Source of the DNA: Magnetospirillum sp. ME-1
Lineage (GTDB): Bacteria > Pseudomonadota > Alphaproteobacteria > Rhodospirillales > Magnetospirillaceae
Assembly (NCBI RefSeq): GCF_002105535.1
Contig: NZ_CP015848.1
Coordinates: 744,907 to 808,906, forward strand
Direction: 5' to 3'
Length of the DNA: 64,000 bases
Part shown: piece by piece, positions 20,890 to 29,174 of the stretch
Numbering within the stretch: the first letter of the stretch is position 1
How the letters are laid out: each line of letters starts with the position of its first letter
Translations under genes and position numbers: made by a program
Notes under the pieces: generated by a model
Database searches by the model: none
Told to the model about the DNA's origin: nothing
What the model saw: the letters and a program-made list of their open reading frames with translations, nothing else

Positions 20890-21891
20890 ATGAGACTCAA
20901 ATCCTTCACCGCGCCCACCATGGCCGAGGCCATGGAACTGGTCCGCCAGGAACTGGGCGACGACGCCATCATCGTCTCGACCCAGCGGGCGGCGGGCTCC
21001 AAGGGGGTGCGCATCACCGCCGCCCTGGAATCCGTCGATGCCGACCTGGCCGTCGCCTCCATGCTGGAGGAAGCCACCGGCGGCTCGGAAGTCTCCGAGG
21101 CGGTGCGAAAGGCGCTTTCCGAGCACAGCGTGCCCCAGCGCCTGATGGACCGGCTGGTCAACGCCGCCCAGACCTCGGGCCTGACCCAGCCGCCGCTGGC
21201 CTGCGCCGCCGCGCTGGAAGCCGGCTTCACCTTCGCCCATCTGCCCGAGCACGGGGCGCCCAGACCCTTCATGCTGGTGGGGCCCAACGGTTCGGGCAAG
21301 TCCATCGCGGCCGCCAAGCTGGCGGCGCGCTCGGTGCTGAAGCAGTGGCAGGTGGGCGTCGTCACCTGCGACAACATCCGCGCCGGCGCGGTGGAGCAGC
21401 TGGCCGCCTTCACCTCCATCCTGGAGATCGATCTGGTCCGCGCCAGGGGCCCGGAATCCCTGTCCCGGGTGGTGGAAAGCATGAACGGCATGTTCGATCT
21501 GGTGGTGATCGATTCCCCCGGTCTCAATCCCTTCAAGCAGAGCGACATGGACTACCTGCAGGCGCTGATCGAGGCCGCCGACGTCGAGCCCGTCCTGGTG
21601 ATGGCCGCCGGCGGCGACCCGGAAGAGGCCGCCGAGATCGGCGAGGCCTTTGCCGCCATCGGCGCGACCCGGCTGTTCGCGTCCCGGCTCGACACCACGC
21701 GCCGCCTGGGATCGATCCTGGCGGCGGCCGAGGCCGGGCAGATGGCCTTCTGCGACGTTTCCGCCAGCCCCCACGTGGCGTCGGGCATCTCGCCCATCTC
21801 CGCCGTGGCGCTGGCGCGGCTGATCATGCCGCAATCGGCCGAGGCCGAACCCAAAGACGAAACCTTCTGGACCGAGGCATCCGCATCATGA
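20890..21891 (+). CDS. flhF: Flagellar biosynthesis SRP-type GTPase FlhF, divergent
   Basis: Polar flagellum placement GTPase of the SRP family. The 333-residue protein begins MRLKSFTAPTMAEAMELVRQELGDDAIIVST, the standard FlhF B-domain start. The G-domain P-loop is VGPNGSGKSIAAAKLA (usual GPTGVGKTTT), G2 is TCDNIRAGAVEQLAAF (usual DTYRIGA) and G3 is IDSPGLNP (usual DTAGR). These changes suggest altered or weak GTP hydrolysis. It overlaps flhG by 4 bp (ATGA). Confidence 0.9.
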   Translation: MRLKSFTAPTMAEAMELVRQELGDDAIIVSTQRAAGSKGVRITAALESVDADLAVASMLEEATGGSEVSEAVRKALSEHSVPQRLMDRLVNAAQTSGLTQPPLACAAALEAGFTFAHLPEHGAPRPFMLVGPNGSGKSIAAAKLAARSVLKQWQVGVVTCDNIRAGAVEQLAAFTSILEIDLVRARGPESLSRVVESMNGMFDLVVIDSPGLNPFKQSDMDYLQALIEAADVEPVLVMAAGGDPEEAAEIGEAFAAIGATRLFASRLDTTRRLGSILAAAEAGQMAFCDVSASPHVASGISPISAVALARLIMPQSAEAEPKDETFWTEASAS

Positions 21892-22685
21892 CCACGATGG
21901 AAGTTCCCACCCTGGCGCCCCGCCCCACCCTCCGGGCCAAGGGACGCAACATCGTCGCGGTGGCGTCCGGCAAGGGCGGCGTGGGCAAGACCTGGTTCTC
22001 CATCACGCTGTCCCACGCCTTGGCGCGGGCCAACCAGCGGGTGCTGCTGTTCGACGGCGATCTGGGGCTGGCCAACGTGGACATCCAGCTGGGCCTGATG
22101 CCCAAGACCGACCTGGGCAGCGTGGTGGCCGGGCGCATGACGCTGAACCAGGCGCTGACCCGCTTTCCCGAGGGTGGTTTCGACATCATCGCCGGACGCT
22201 CGGGGTCGGGCACGCTGGCCAACATTCCGCTGTCGCGGCTGCAGATGCTGGGCGACGATCTGGTGCTGCTGGCCGGCAATTACGACCGGGTGGTGGTCGA
22301 CCTGGGCGCCGGCGTGGAAAAGACCACGCGCAATTTCTCGCAACAGGCCGGCACCATCATGGTGGTGACCACCGACGAGCCCACCTCGCTCACCGATGCC
22401 TACGCCTTCATCAAGGTCACCCATATGGAGCGGCCCGGCACCGACATGCGCATCGTGGTCAATATGGCCAATTCGACCCGCGAGGGCGAGCGCATCTACA
22501 ACACGCTCCTGAAGGCCTGCGAGGGCTTCCTGAAGATTTCCCCGCCCCTGGCCGGCGTCATCCGCCGCGACCTCAAGGTGAGGGAGGCCATCCGCAACCA
22601 GACGCCGATCATGATGCGCTCGCCCAACGCCGAGGCCGCCGCCGACGTCGAGGCCATCGTCGAGCGCCTGATCCGCTCGCGCTAG
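21888..22685 (+). CDS. flhG: Flagellar number regulator FlhG (MinD/ParA-like ATPase)
   Basis: A 265-residue MinD-family ATPase that acts with FlhF to control flagellar number and position. The deviant Walker A is VASGKGGVGKTWFSITL (~24-40), followed by LLFDGDLGLANVDIQLGL and VVDLGAGVEKTTRNF. The usual MinD C-terminal amphipathic helix is not obvious; the protein ends EAIVERLIRSR. The ATG overlaps the flhF stop. A second in-frame ATG is 9 bp downstream. Confidence 0.92.
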   Translation: MTTMEVPTLAPRPTLRAKGRNIVAVASGKGGVGKTWFSITLSHALARANQRVLLFDGDLGLANVDIQLGLMPKTDLGSVVAGRMTLNQALTRFPEGGFDIIAGRSGSGTLANIPLSRLQMLGDDLVLLAGNYDRVVVDLGAGVEKTTRNFSQQAGTIMVVTTDEPTSLTDAYAFIKVTHMERPGTDMRIVVNMANSTREGERIYNTLLKACEGFLKISPPLAGVIRRDLKVREAIRNQTPIMMRSPNAEAAADVEAIVERLIRSR

Positions 22686-22689
22686 CGCC

Positions 22690-24459
22690 ATGTGCTCGGC
22701 CATCCCGCCGGCCCCACCCCCGGTCGCACCGCCGCCCCAGGCCAGCGCCCCGGTGGTGCTGAGCGTGGTGGCCGACAAGGGCAACGCCGAGGCACTGGCC
22801 AAGCTCCAGGCCGGAATGGTGATCGCCGCCGCCATGACCGCCGTCGAAGGCAAGGGAACCGTCCAGGTGATGACCGCCGACGGCAGTTCCCTGTCGCTCC
22901 GCCTGCCCCCCGGCCAGCCCTTGCCGCCAGACGGCGCGCAACTGGCCATGCAGTACATCTCGCAGAACGGCCTGCCCGCCTTCAAGCTGCTGTCCATCAA
23001 CGGGCGGCCTGCGAGCGGCCTGCCCCTGGCCCCGCTTCAGACCGGCCTGCCCAATCTGCCCGACCTTGCCGCCCTGCTCGGGCCCGGCGGCGGGGCCAAG
23101 CCCCAGGCGGCGCCGAACGCCCTGGCCCAACCCGGCCCGGCCGGAGCGCCGGTGGTGACCTCCCCCGGACTGGCGGCGGGACCGGTGGGCCTTACCGCCA
23201 CGGTAATCCGCTCCGGCCCGCACGAAGCGGTGATGCTGCCCGGGAATACCGGCACGCCGGGACTGGACATCAACCAGCCCCTGCCCGAGACGCTCTCCGG
23301 GCTGGCGTCGGGCACGCGGCTCACCGTGCGCATCGCCGCCATGGCTCCGCCGCCCCAGGGCGCGGTGAGCGGCGGCCAGCCGGTTCCCACCGCGACGGCC
23401 CAGCCCGCCGCCAGCGCCGCCCCCCCGCCACAAGGCCAGCAGGCCGCCACGCCGCAGGCCACCCCGTCCGTTCCCGCCGCCGGAATGCCGGCGGCTCCGC
23501 ATACGCCCCAACTTGCCGGTCAGCCGGCTCCGGCGGCCGCCGCCGTCCCTGTTCCCGGCGGCACGCCCGCCGCCCCGCCGGCGCCCGGCCCATCCCAACC
23601 GCAGCCGACCACCACCATGCCCGCCGTGGTGCTGTCCCAGCCGGCCGGCGGCGCCGCCCTGGTGCAGAGCCCGGCAGGGGTGCTGTCGCTCAACGTCGCC
23701 TCGCCGCTGCAGGTGGGCAGCCTGCTGCGCCTGGAGGTGATCGGCCAGCCTTTGCCTCCGCCGCCCCTGGCCCCCGCCCCCAGCCCGCCCCAGGGCCTCA
23801 CCCCCGGCGGCTGGCCCAGCCTGGACCAGGCGGTGGATGCCCTGATGCAGACCGACCGCCAGGCGGCCGAGCAGCTGATGCGGATGATCCCCCAGGCGGG
23901 GCCCCGGCTGGCCGCCGCCCTGTCCATGTTCGCGGGCGCGGTGCGGTCGGGTGATGCCAAGGCTCTGCTCTCCGAACCGGTGACCCGCGGGCTGGAAAAG
24001 GCCGGGCGCAAGGATCTGGCCGACAGGCTGAAGCAGGAGTTCATGGATCTGGCCGAGGATTCCGCCCGCCCCATGGGCCGCGGCGACTGGCATTCCATCA
24101 CCCTGCCCTTCGCCCATGGCGCCAACATCGACCCCATCGACCTCTACGTCCACCGTCCGCCCGACGACGACGAGGGACGGGGCAAGCAGGGGGCCGAGCA
24201 GCGCTTCATCCTGGACGTGCGCATGAGCGTGCTGGGCCGCATCCAGCTGGACGGGCTGGTGCAGAAGGACCTCAAGCGCTTCGACCTGATCGTGCGCACC
24301 GCCGAGCCGTTGCCCGCCGTCCTGTGCCGCGATATTTCCGGCATCTTCGCCGAATGCGGCCAGCTGACCGGCATCAAGGGCCAGGTGTCGTTCCAGGCGG
24401 GACGGCCCTTCGTGGACCTTTTGCCGTCGGCCGCACCGGCAACGCAAATCGTGGTATGA
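22690..24459 (+). CDS. Second FliK-like proline-rich protein
   Basis: A 589-residue protein whose middle (~120-400) is Pro/Ala/Gly/Gln-rich and probably unstructured. The folded C-terminal domain (~440-580) reads LGRIQLDGLVQKDLKRFDLIVRTAEP and GIKGQVSFQAGRPFVDLLP. The arrangement resembles hook-length-control proteins, and the gene starts 4 bp after flhG in the flagellar operon. Since a canonical fliK is at 8202, this may be a paralogue for another export or length-control step. I am not certain of the family. Confidence 0.65.
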   Translation: MCSAIPPAPPPVAPPPQASAPVVLSVVADKGNAEALAKLQAGMVIAAAMTAVEGKGTVQVMTADGSSLSLRLPPGQPLPPDGAQLAMQYISQNGLPAFKLLSINGRPASGLPLAPLQTGLPNLPDLAALLGPGGGAKPQAAPNALAQPGPAGAPVVTSPGLAAGPVGLTATVIRSGPHEAVMLPGNTGTPGLDINQPLPETLSGLASGTRLTVRIAAMAPPPQGAVSGGQPVPTATAQPAASAAPPPQGQQAATPQATPSVPAAGMPAAPHTPQLAGQPAPAAAAVPVPGGTPAAPPAPGPSQPQPTTTMPAVVLSQPAGGAALVQSPAGVLSLNVASPLQVGSLLRLEVIGQPLPPPPLAPAPSPPQGLTPGGWPSLDQAVDALMQTDRQAAEQLMRMIPQAGPRLAAALSMFAGAVRSGDAKALLSEPVTRGLEKAGRKDLADRLKQEFMDLAEDSARPMGRGDWHSITLPFAHGANIDPIDLYVHRPPDDDEGRGKQGAEQRFILDVRMSVLGRIQLDGLVQKDLKRFDLIVRTAEPLPAVLCRDISGIFAECGQLTGIKGQVSFQAGRPFVDLLPSAAPATQIVV

Positions 24460-24540
24460 TCCCTGCGCGGCGTCTTCCCTCCCCGACCGATGGCATAGGC
24501 TTTGCTTGAAGATTCAGGAAAACCACAAGCATCGTCTGAG

Positions 24541-26040
24541 ATGAACACCATCGCGCGCGACCCCAAAGGCTATTACGCGATCCTCGGCCTCGCCCCCGGA
24601 GCCGATGCCGGCGCCATCAAGAGCGCCTACCGTTCCCGCGTGAAGACGGTCCATCCCGACCGCAACGCCTCGAAGCGTGCGCAGGAGGAATTTCAAAGGG
24701 TTATCGAAGCCTACGGCGTGCTGAAGGACGTGGTGCGCCGGGCCGAATACGACACTTTCGGCCAGGAGGCCAGCCACGACGACGACGCCCAGGTGGCGGG
24801 CGCGCCCATCGCCTGTGGGGGCTGCGGCGCGCTGACCGCCCAGCCCCGCTACGTGATCTACCACTGGGTCCGCTCGTATCTGGTGTGGGCAAAAAACGGC
24901 ACGGTAGAGGGAATTTTTTGCCGGGCATGCGCCGACCGCGCCTCTGTCCGCGCCTCGATCATCACCTGGGCCTGGGGCTGGTGGTCGCTGCCCGGATTGC
25001 TGCTCGCCCCCCTGGCGCTGTTGCGCAATCTGCTGGGCGGCACCAAGCCGCGCCACGAGAACGCCCGGGTGCTGATCCGCCAGGCCCGCGCCTTCCTTGG
25101 CCGCGGCGAGTTGGAACTGGCCCGCTCGCTGGCGCAGCAGGCCGGACGTTTCGCCCGCCTGCCCGACGACCGCGCCCGGGTCGAGGATCTGATGCACGCC
25201 ACCCGCGACGTGCCCGACAACCGCCGGCTCAAGGCCCGCTGGCGCTTGAGGGGCGGCGTGTTCCTGGCCCAGGCCCTGCCCCTGATGGCCCTGCCCGTCA
25301 CCGTCGGGGTCTTCGCCCTGATCGCCACCAAACCGTGGGATCTGCCGGTCGCCACCTCCGCCGCGCCCATCGCCATGCAGCCGGCCAAAAGCGGCGAAAT
25401 CCGCCATGTGGCGGTGGACAGCCTGAAGGTGCGCATGGCGCCCTTGCCCGGCGCCCCGGTGCTGACCCTGCTGGACCGCTTCACCACCGTCGAGGTCGGA
25501 GCCGACCCCGTCGATCCCGAATGGGTCAAGATCAGGACGCCGTCGGGCATCGACGGCTTCGTCGAGACCCGCTCGCTCTATGCCGGATCGGGCGGGCGCT
25601 TCAAGGCGCAGTGGTGCGCCGAGAACCGGGGCGCCCAGCCCAGTGCCGGCGAAATCCTGACGAGGCGGGTCAGCGGCGACCACCGGCTGCTGGTCCACAA
25701 CGAGGGCCGGCGCGACGGCGTGATCAAGTTGAAGACCCTGGCCGGCAACACGGTCACCGCCTTCTACGTGCCCGCCACCTACCATATCGGCATCGGCGGC
25801 ATCCCCGAGGGCACCTACCGCATCGAATTCGCCACCGGCGCCCGCTATTCGCGCGGCTGCGGAGTGTTCCTCGACGACATGCAGGCCTCGGTGCTGCCGG
25901 TGACGCTGACCTTCAAGTACCAGTCGGCGGGAACCATCCGCTCGCTGACCAAGATCGCCGAAATCTCGCTGGCCCCCGCCCCCGACGATCCGGTCCAGCC
26001 GCAGCCGCTGCCCGCCGACCGTTTCGCGGCGGACGATTGA
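24541..26040 (+). CDS. Membrane DnaJ-domain protein with zinc ribbon and SH3-like domain
   Basis: A 499-residue multi-domain protein. The N-terminal J-domain (~8-75) has the HPD motif in KTVHPDRNASKRAQEEFQ. A likely zinc-binding segment has CGGC at ~99-102 and CRAC at ~132-135. Hydrophobic segments lie near ~145-170 and ~245-270. A bacterial SH3-like domain (~290-350) shows SLKVRMAPLPGAPVLTLLDR and WVKIRTPSGIDGFVETR. The C-terminal ~130 residues are unknown. I prefer the ATG at 4541-type position 24541 over the upstream TTG at 24502. It follows the flagellar run by 81 bp and may be a co-transcribed chaperone or assembly factor. Confidence 0.8.
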   Translation: MNTIARDPKGYYAILGLAPGADAGAIKSAYRSRVKTVHPDRNASKRAQEEFQRVIEAYGVLKDVVRRAEYDTFGQEASHDDDAQVAGAPIACGGCGALTAQPRYVIYHWVRSYLVWAKNGTVEGIFCRACADRASVRASIITWAWGWWSLPGLLLAPLALLRNLLGGTKPRHENARVLIRQARAFLGRGELELARSLAQQAGRFARLPDDRARVEDLMHATRDVPDNRRLKARWRLRGGVFLAQALPLMALPVTVGVFALIATKPWDLPVATSAAPIAMQPAKSGEIRHVAVDSLKVRMAPLPGAPVLTLLDRFTTVEVGADPVDPEWVKIRTPSGIDGFVETRSLYAGSGGRFKAQWCAENRGAQPSAGEILTRRVSGDHRLLVHNEGRRDGVIKLKTLAGNTVTAFYVPATYHIGIGGIPEGTYRIEFATGARYSRGCGVFLDDMQASVLPVTLTFKYQSAGTIRSLTKIAEISLAPAPDDPVQPQPLPADRFAADD

Positions 26041-26061
26041 CGGCGGGGCTTATCACCGAGT

Positions 26062-26160
26062 GTCATCCCGAGCGAAGTCGAGGGATCTCCGCTTGGCGCG
26101 ACGGAACCAATTCTGAAATATCGCCCCAGGATGAGATCCCTCGCTTGCGCTCGGGATGAC
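26062..26160. repeat. Intergenic hairpin repeat, family B copy 2
   Basis: Starts GTCATCCCGAGCGAAGTCGA and ends CGCTCGGGATGAC, forming a long inverted repeat. It lies between the convergent DnaJ-SH3 gene and the receiver/cNMP gene, where it could serve as a bidirectional transcript end. It shares its arms with the copies at 20771 and 29047. Confidence 0.85.
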
Positions 26161-26172
26161 AAATCGAAGCGC

Positions 26173-27159
26173 CTACTTCCCCGCCCGTTTCTTTTCCAGG
26201 GTGGCCCGCACCTGCCCCAGCTCGCGTCCCATCTTGCGGATGTCGTAAAGCAGGGTTTCCAGCACCAGGATCACCAGATCGGGCGTCTTGCCGATCTGGG
26301 ATTTCAGCGCCGCCATGGGAATCACCAGGCAGGTGGTGTCCTCGGCGGCCATGGCGGACGCCATGCGCGGCTCGTTGTCGATCAGGGCCATCTCGCCGAA
26401 CACCCCGTTGGCGCCGATCTGGCCGAGCGTGACCTTCTGGCCGCCCACCGTCTTGAAGATGGAGACCTTGCCGTTTTCCACCACATAGGCCATGTCGCCG
26501 GGATCACCTTCGTTGAAGATGACCTGGCCGGCGTGAAACTTCTTGCGCCCCGTCCGTTCCTGGGCGGGCTTGGGCGCCTGGACCACCGGGGCGTGGGGCG
26601 CGGCGGCGGGGCGCGCCGGCGGGGTGGCGCCCATGGGCACCACCAGGGGCAGCGGCTTGACCAGGGGGGCGGCGACGCGGCGCTCGGCCACGCCGGGCGG
26701 CGGCCGCGACAGCAGCCGGCGGTCCGGCCCCTTGAAGGACGCGGTGCGCACGAAGGCCTTGGGATTGACCAGGGCGTTGCGAATGCGGCGGAACAGGGAA
26801 TCCGTGGACATGGGCTTGACCAGGAATTCGTTCACGCCGGCGCCCCGGGCCTGGAACACCACCTCGGTCGCCGATTCGGCGCTCATCATGATGATGGCCA
26901 CGTCGTCGCAGGCCACCATGTCGCCGGCCCGCACGAAGCGGGTGAAATCGATGCCGTCCATGGGCGACATGTCGTGATCGACGATGACCAGATGCACCGG
27001 CTGCTGCCCCAGAATCTCCAGCCCCGTGGGGCCGTCGCCCGCCTCGAGGATGGTCTTGATGCCGAAGGATTGCAGCGCGGTCTTGATGAACGACCGGGCA
27101 TAGCGCGAATCGTCGATGATGAGCGCAGTGATCGGGCTCAGATCGACATCGATGTTCAT
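26173..27159 (-). CDS. Response regulator with cyclic-nucleotide-binding-type domain
   Basis: A 328-residue protein with an N-terminal receiver (~8-125). Phospho-acceptor Asp is in LVIVDHDMSPMDG, with conserved Lys in EFLVKPMS. A Pro/Ala linker (~160-205) follows. The C-terminal cNMP/CRP-type effector domain (~210-305) shows HAGQVIFNEGDPGDMAYVVENGKVSIF and FGEMALIDNEPRMASA. No DNA-binding domain is present, so output is probably by protein interaction. The ATG at 27159 has GGAGGGA upstream. It is divergent from ubiT across a shared 191-bp region with an FNR-type box. Confidence 0.88.
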   Translation of the reverse strand: MNIDVDLSPITALIIDDSRYARSFIKTALQSFGIKTILEAGDGPTGLEILGQQPVHLVIVDHDMSPMDGIDFTRFVRAGDMVACDDVAIIMMSAESATEVVFQARGAGVNEFLVKPMSTDSLFRRIRNALVNPKAFVRTASFKGPDRRLLSRPPPGVAERRVAAPLVKPLPLVVPMGATPPARPAAAPHAPVVQAPKPAQERTGRKKFHAGQVIFNEGDPGDMAYVVENGKVSIFKTVGGQKVTLGQIGANGVFGEMALIDNEPRMASAMAAEDTTCLVIPMAALKSQIGKTPDLVILVLETLLYDIRKMGRELGQVRATLEKKRAGK

Positions 27160-27275
27160 CCGGACGTTCCCTCCACCCGCTGGTCCCCTGAGGTTAGCCA
27201 GGGCGCGGGCATCTGCCAAGCCCTACTGGAGCCAGGACTGCCTTCCCCGTCACTTGCCCGCACGGAGTCCTTTGC

Positions 27276-27289
27276 TTGACGGCGGTCAA
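27276..27289. promoter_or_regulatory. FNR/FixK-type palindrome upstream of ubiTUV
   Basis: TTGAC-GGCG-GTCAA is a perfect 5-bp inverted repeat with a 4-bp centre, matching the FNR/FixK pattern TTGAT-N4-ATCAA with G/C at the inner base. It is 61 bp before the ubiT ATG and 117 bp from the divergent receiver/cNMP gene. Oxygen-independent ubiquinone genes are FNR-regulated in enterobacteria, so control by an FnrL/FixK protein is plausible. Confidence 0.7.
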
Positions 27290-27350
27290 TGAGCGGCGCT
27301 ATCACCGGCGGGCAGAATGCCTGTCTCCTGGGAAGAGGGCCGCGAAAGTC

Positions 27351-28031
27351 ATGACGCAAGCACACGCCAGAACCGGAACGACACCGGTAACGCCGCCGTT
27401 TTCGCCGGTGCTGCTGCTGGGCATGGCCTTGAAGCCGTTCCGCCCGGCGGCGCTGCAGCCGCTGTTCGACGCCATGCTGAAGGTGATCCGCCGCCGCCAT
27501 CCGGACATTCTGGAGCGCATGTCCGATTATGCCGACAAGGCGGTGTGCATCGACCCCGTCGACCTGCCCTTCGTCATCCTGCTCGAGCCCAATCCGGAAG
27601 ACCCGCGCCTCTCCGTCCGCCGCTCCATCGAGCCGGGCGAGGTGGCCGCCACCATCCACGGGCCGCTGGAGATGCTGATCGCGCTGGCCGAGGGCAAGGT
27701 GGACGGCGACGCCCTGTTCTTCTCGCGCCGCCTGGTGATCGAGGGCGACACCGAGGTGGTGGTGGCGCTCAGAAACGCCATCGACGGCGCCGGCATCGAC
27801 CTGATCGAAGACATCAGCCTGGAACTGGGCCCGCTGGCCCGTCCCTTCCGCGGCCTGGCCGGCGCGGCCATCGGCCTGATGGGCCGCATGCGCGAGGATT
27901 TCGAGACGCTGCGCAATGCCATCATCGCCCCGGCGGTCAAGGACGTCACGAACCAGGGCGCCCGCATCGCCCAGCTGGAGGGTGAGTTGAAGCAATTGCG
28001 CAAGGCGGCACGGCGCGGAGGCGCGGCCTGA
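27351..28031 (+). CDS. ubiT: Anaerobic ubiquinone biosynthesis lipid-binding protein UbiT
   Basis: SCP2-domain accessory factor of oxygen-independent ubiquinone synthesis, thought to bind lipophilic intermediates. The 226-residue product has the SCP2 fold (~45-150), including IHGPLEMLIALAEGKVDGDALFFSRRLVIEGDTEV, which is characteristic. The C-terminal helical tail reads NQGARIAQLEGELKQLRKA. The ATG at 27351 follows GGAAGAGGG; an in-frame TTG upstream would start inside the FNR box. Its stop overlaps the ubiU ATG. Confidence 0.9.
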   Translation: MTQAHARTGTTPVTPPFSPVLLLGMALKPFRPAALQPLFDAMLKVIRRRHPDILERMSDYADKAVCIDPVDLPFVILLEPNPEDPRLSVRRSIEPGEVAATIHGPLEMLIALAEGKVDGDALFFSRRLVIEGDTEVVVALRNAIDGAGIDLIEDISLELGPLARPFRGLAGAAIGLMGRMREDFETLRNAIIAPAVKDVTNQGARIAQLEGELKQLRKAARRGGAA

Positions 28032-29038
28032 TGGCATCCGTGAATTTCCCCGTCCGTCCCGAGCTGGTTTGCCCGGCCGGCACCCCGGCGGCACTGAGGA
28101 GCGCCGTGGATGCCGGCGCCGATTGCGTCTATGTGGGGTTCCGCGACGAGACCAACGCCCGGAACTTCCCCGGCCTCAACTTCAATCGCAAGGAACTGGC
28201 CGAAGGCATCGCCTATGCCCACGAGCGGGGCGCCAAGGTCCTGGTGGCCATCAACACCTTCCCCCGCGCCGGCGCCCCCGAGATCTGGCATCAGGCGGTG
28301 GCCGACGCCGCCAGGCTCAGGGCCGATGCCGCCATCCTGGCCGATATCGGCCTGATCGCCCACGCGGCCCAAGCCCATCCCGAGCTGCGGCTCCATCTTT
28401 CGGTGCAGGCCGCCGCCTCCAATCCGGATGCCATCCGCTTCTACGCCGAACGCTTCGGCGTGAAGCGCGTGGTGCTGCCCCGCGTGCTGACGGTCCAGGA
28501 GATCGCCGCCGTCAATGCCCGCATCGCCCCCGTCGAGACCGAGGTCTTCGTGTTCGGCGGGCTGTGCGTCATGGCCGAGGGACGCTGCGCCCTGTCCTCC
28601 TACGCCACCGGCCAGTCGCCCAACATGAACGGCGTCTGCTCGCCCGCCGGCGAGGTGCGCTATACCGAAACCTCCCAGGGCATCACCTCGGAGCTGGGCG
28701 GCTTCACCATCAACAAGTTCGCCCACAACGAGCCGGCCGGCTATCCCACCCTGTGCAAGGGCCGCTTCATCGCCAAGGACAAGGCCAGCTATCTGTTCGA
28801 GGAACCCACCTCGCTCAACACGCTCACCATGCTGCCCGACCTGATCAAGGCCGGCGTCACCGCCTTCAAGATCGAGGGCCGCCAGCGCGGCCGCGCCTAT
28901 GTGGCCGCCGTGGTCCAGGCCTTCCGCGCCGGCGTCGATGCCGTCATGGACGGCAAGCCGCTGCCCGACATCGACCTCGACCGCATCACCGAGGGCGGCA
29001 AGCAGACCACCGGCGCCTACGAGAAGGCTTGGCGATGA
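28031..29038 (+). CDS. ubiU: Anaerobic ubiquinone hydroxylation protein UbiU (U32 peptidase family)
   Basis: Forms a heterodimer with UbiV for O2-independent hydroxylation of the ubiquinone ring, using prephenate as oxygen donor in E. coli. It is 335 residues. Four cysteines able to bind a 4Fe-4S cluster occur in GGLCVMAEGRCALSS, MNGVCSPAGE and YPTLCKGRF (~177-250). The U32 signature is in FKIEGRQRGRAYVAAVV. The order ubiT-ubiU-ubiV is complete, and the protein begins 1 bp over the ubiT stop. Confidence 0.93.
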   Translation: MASVNFPVRPELVCPAGTPAALRSAVDAGADCVYVGFRDETNARNFPGLNFNRKELAEGIAYAHERGAKVLVAINTFPRAGAPEIWHQAVADAARLRADAAILADIGLIAHAAQAHPELRLHLSVQAAASNPDAIRFYAERFGVKRVVLPRVLTVQEIAAVNARIAPVETEVFVFGGLCVMAEGRCALSSYATGQSPNMNGVCSPAGEVRYTETSQGITSELGGFTINKFAHNEPAGYPTLCKGRFIAKDKASYLFEEPTSLNTLTMLPDLIKAGVTAFKIEGRQRGRAYVAAVVQAFRAGVDAVMDGKPLPDIDLDRITEGGKQTTGAYEKAWR

Positions 29039-29046
29039 GCATTTCT

Positions 29047-29150
29047 GTCATTCCGACGACCATCGGAAGGAGGAATCTCCTTCTGGCCGAGCGAGTCCGA
29101 TTGGCCCGCATCCTGCCAAGCGGAGATCCCTCGGCTTCGCTCGGGATGAC
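29047..29150. repeat. Intergenic hairpin repeat, family B copy 3
   Basis: Starts GTCATTCCGACGACCATCGG and ends CTTCGCTCGGGATGAC. It is inserted between ubiU and ubiV, 9 bp after the ubiU stop and 25 bp before the ubiV start. In the RNA it could fold into a long hairpin within the operon and affect relative ubiV levels. Confidence 0.85.
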
Positions 29151-29174
29151 AGAAATGGCCAAGGGACCGAATCA

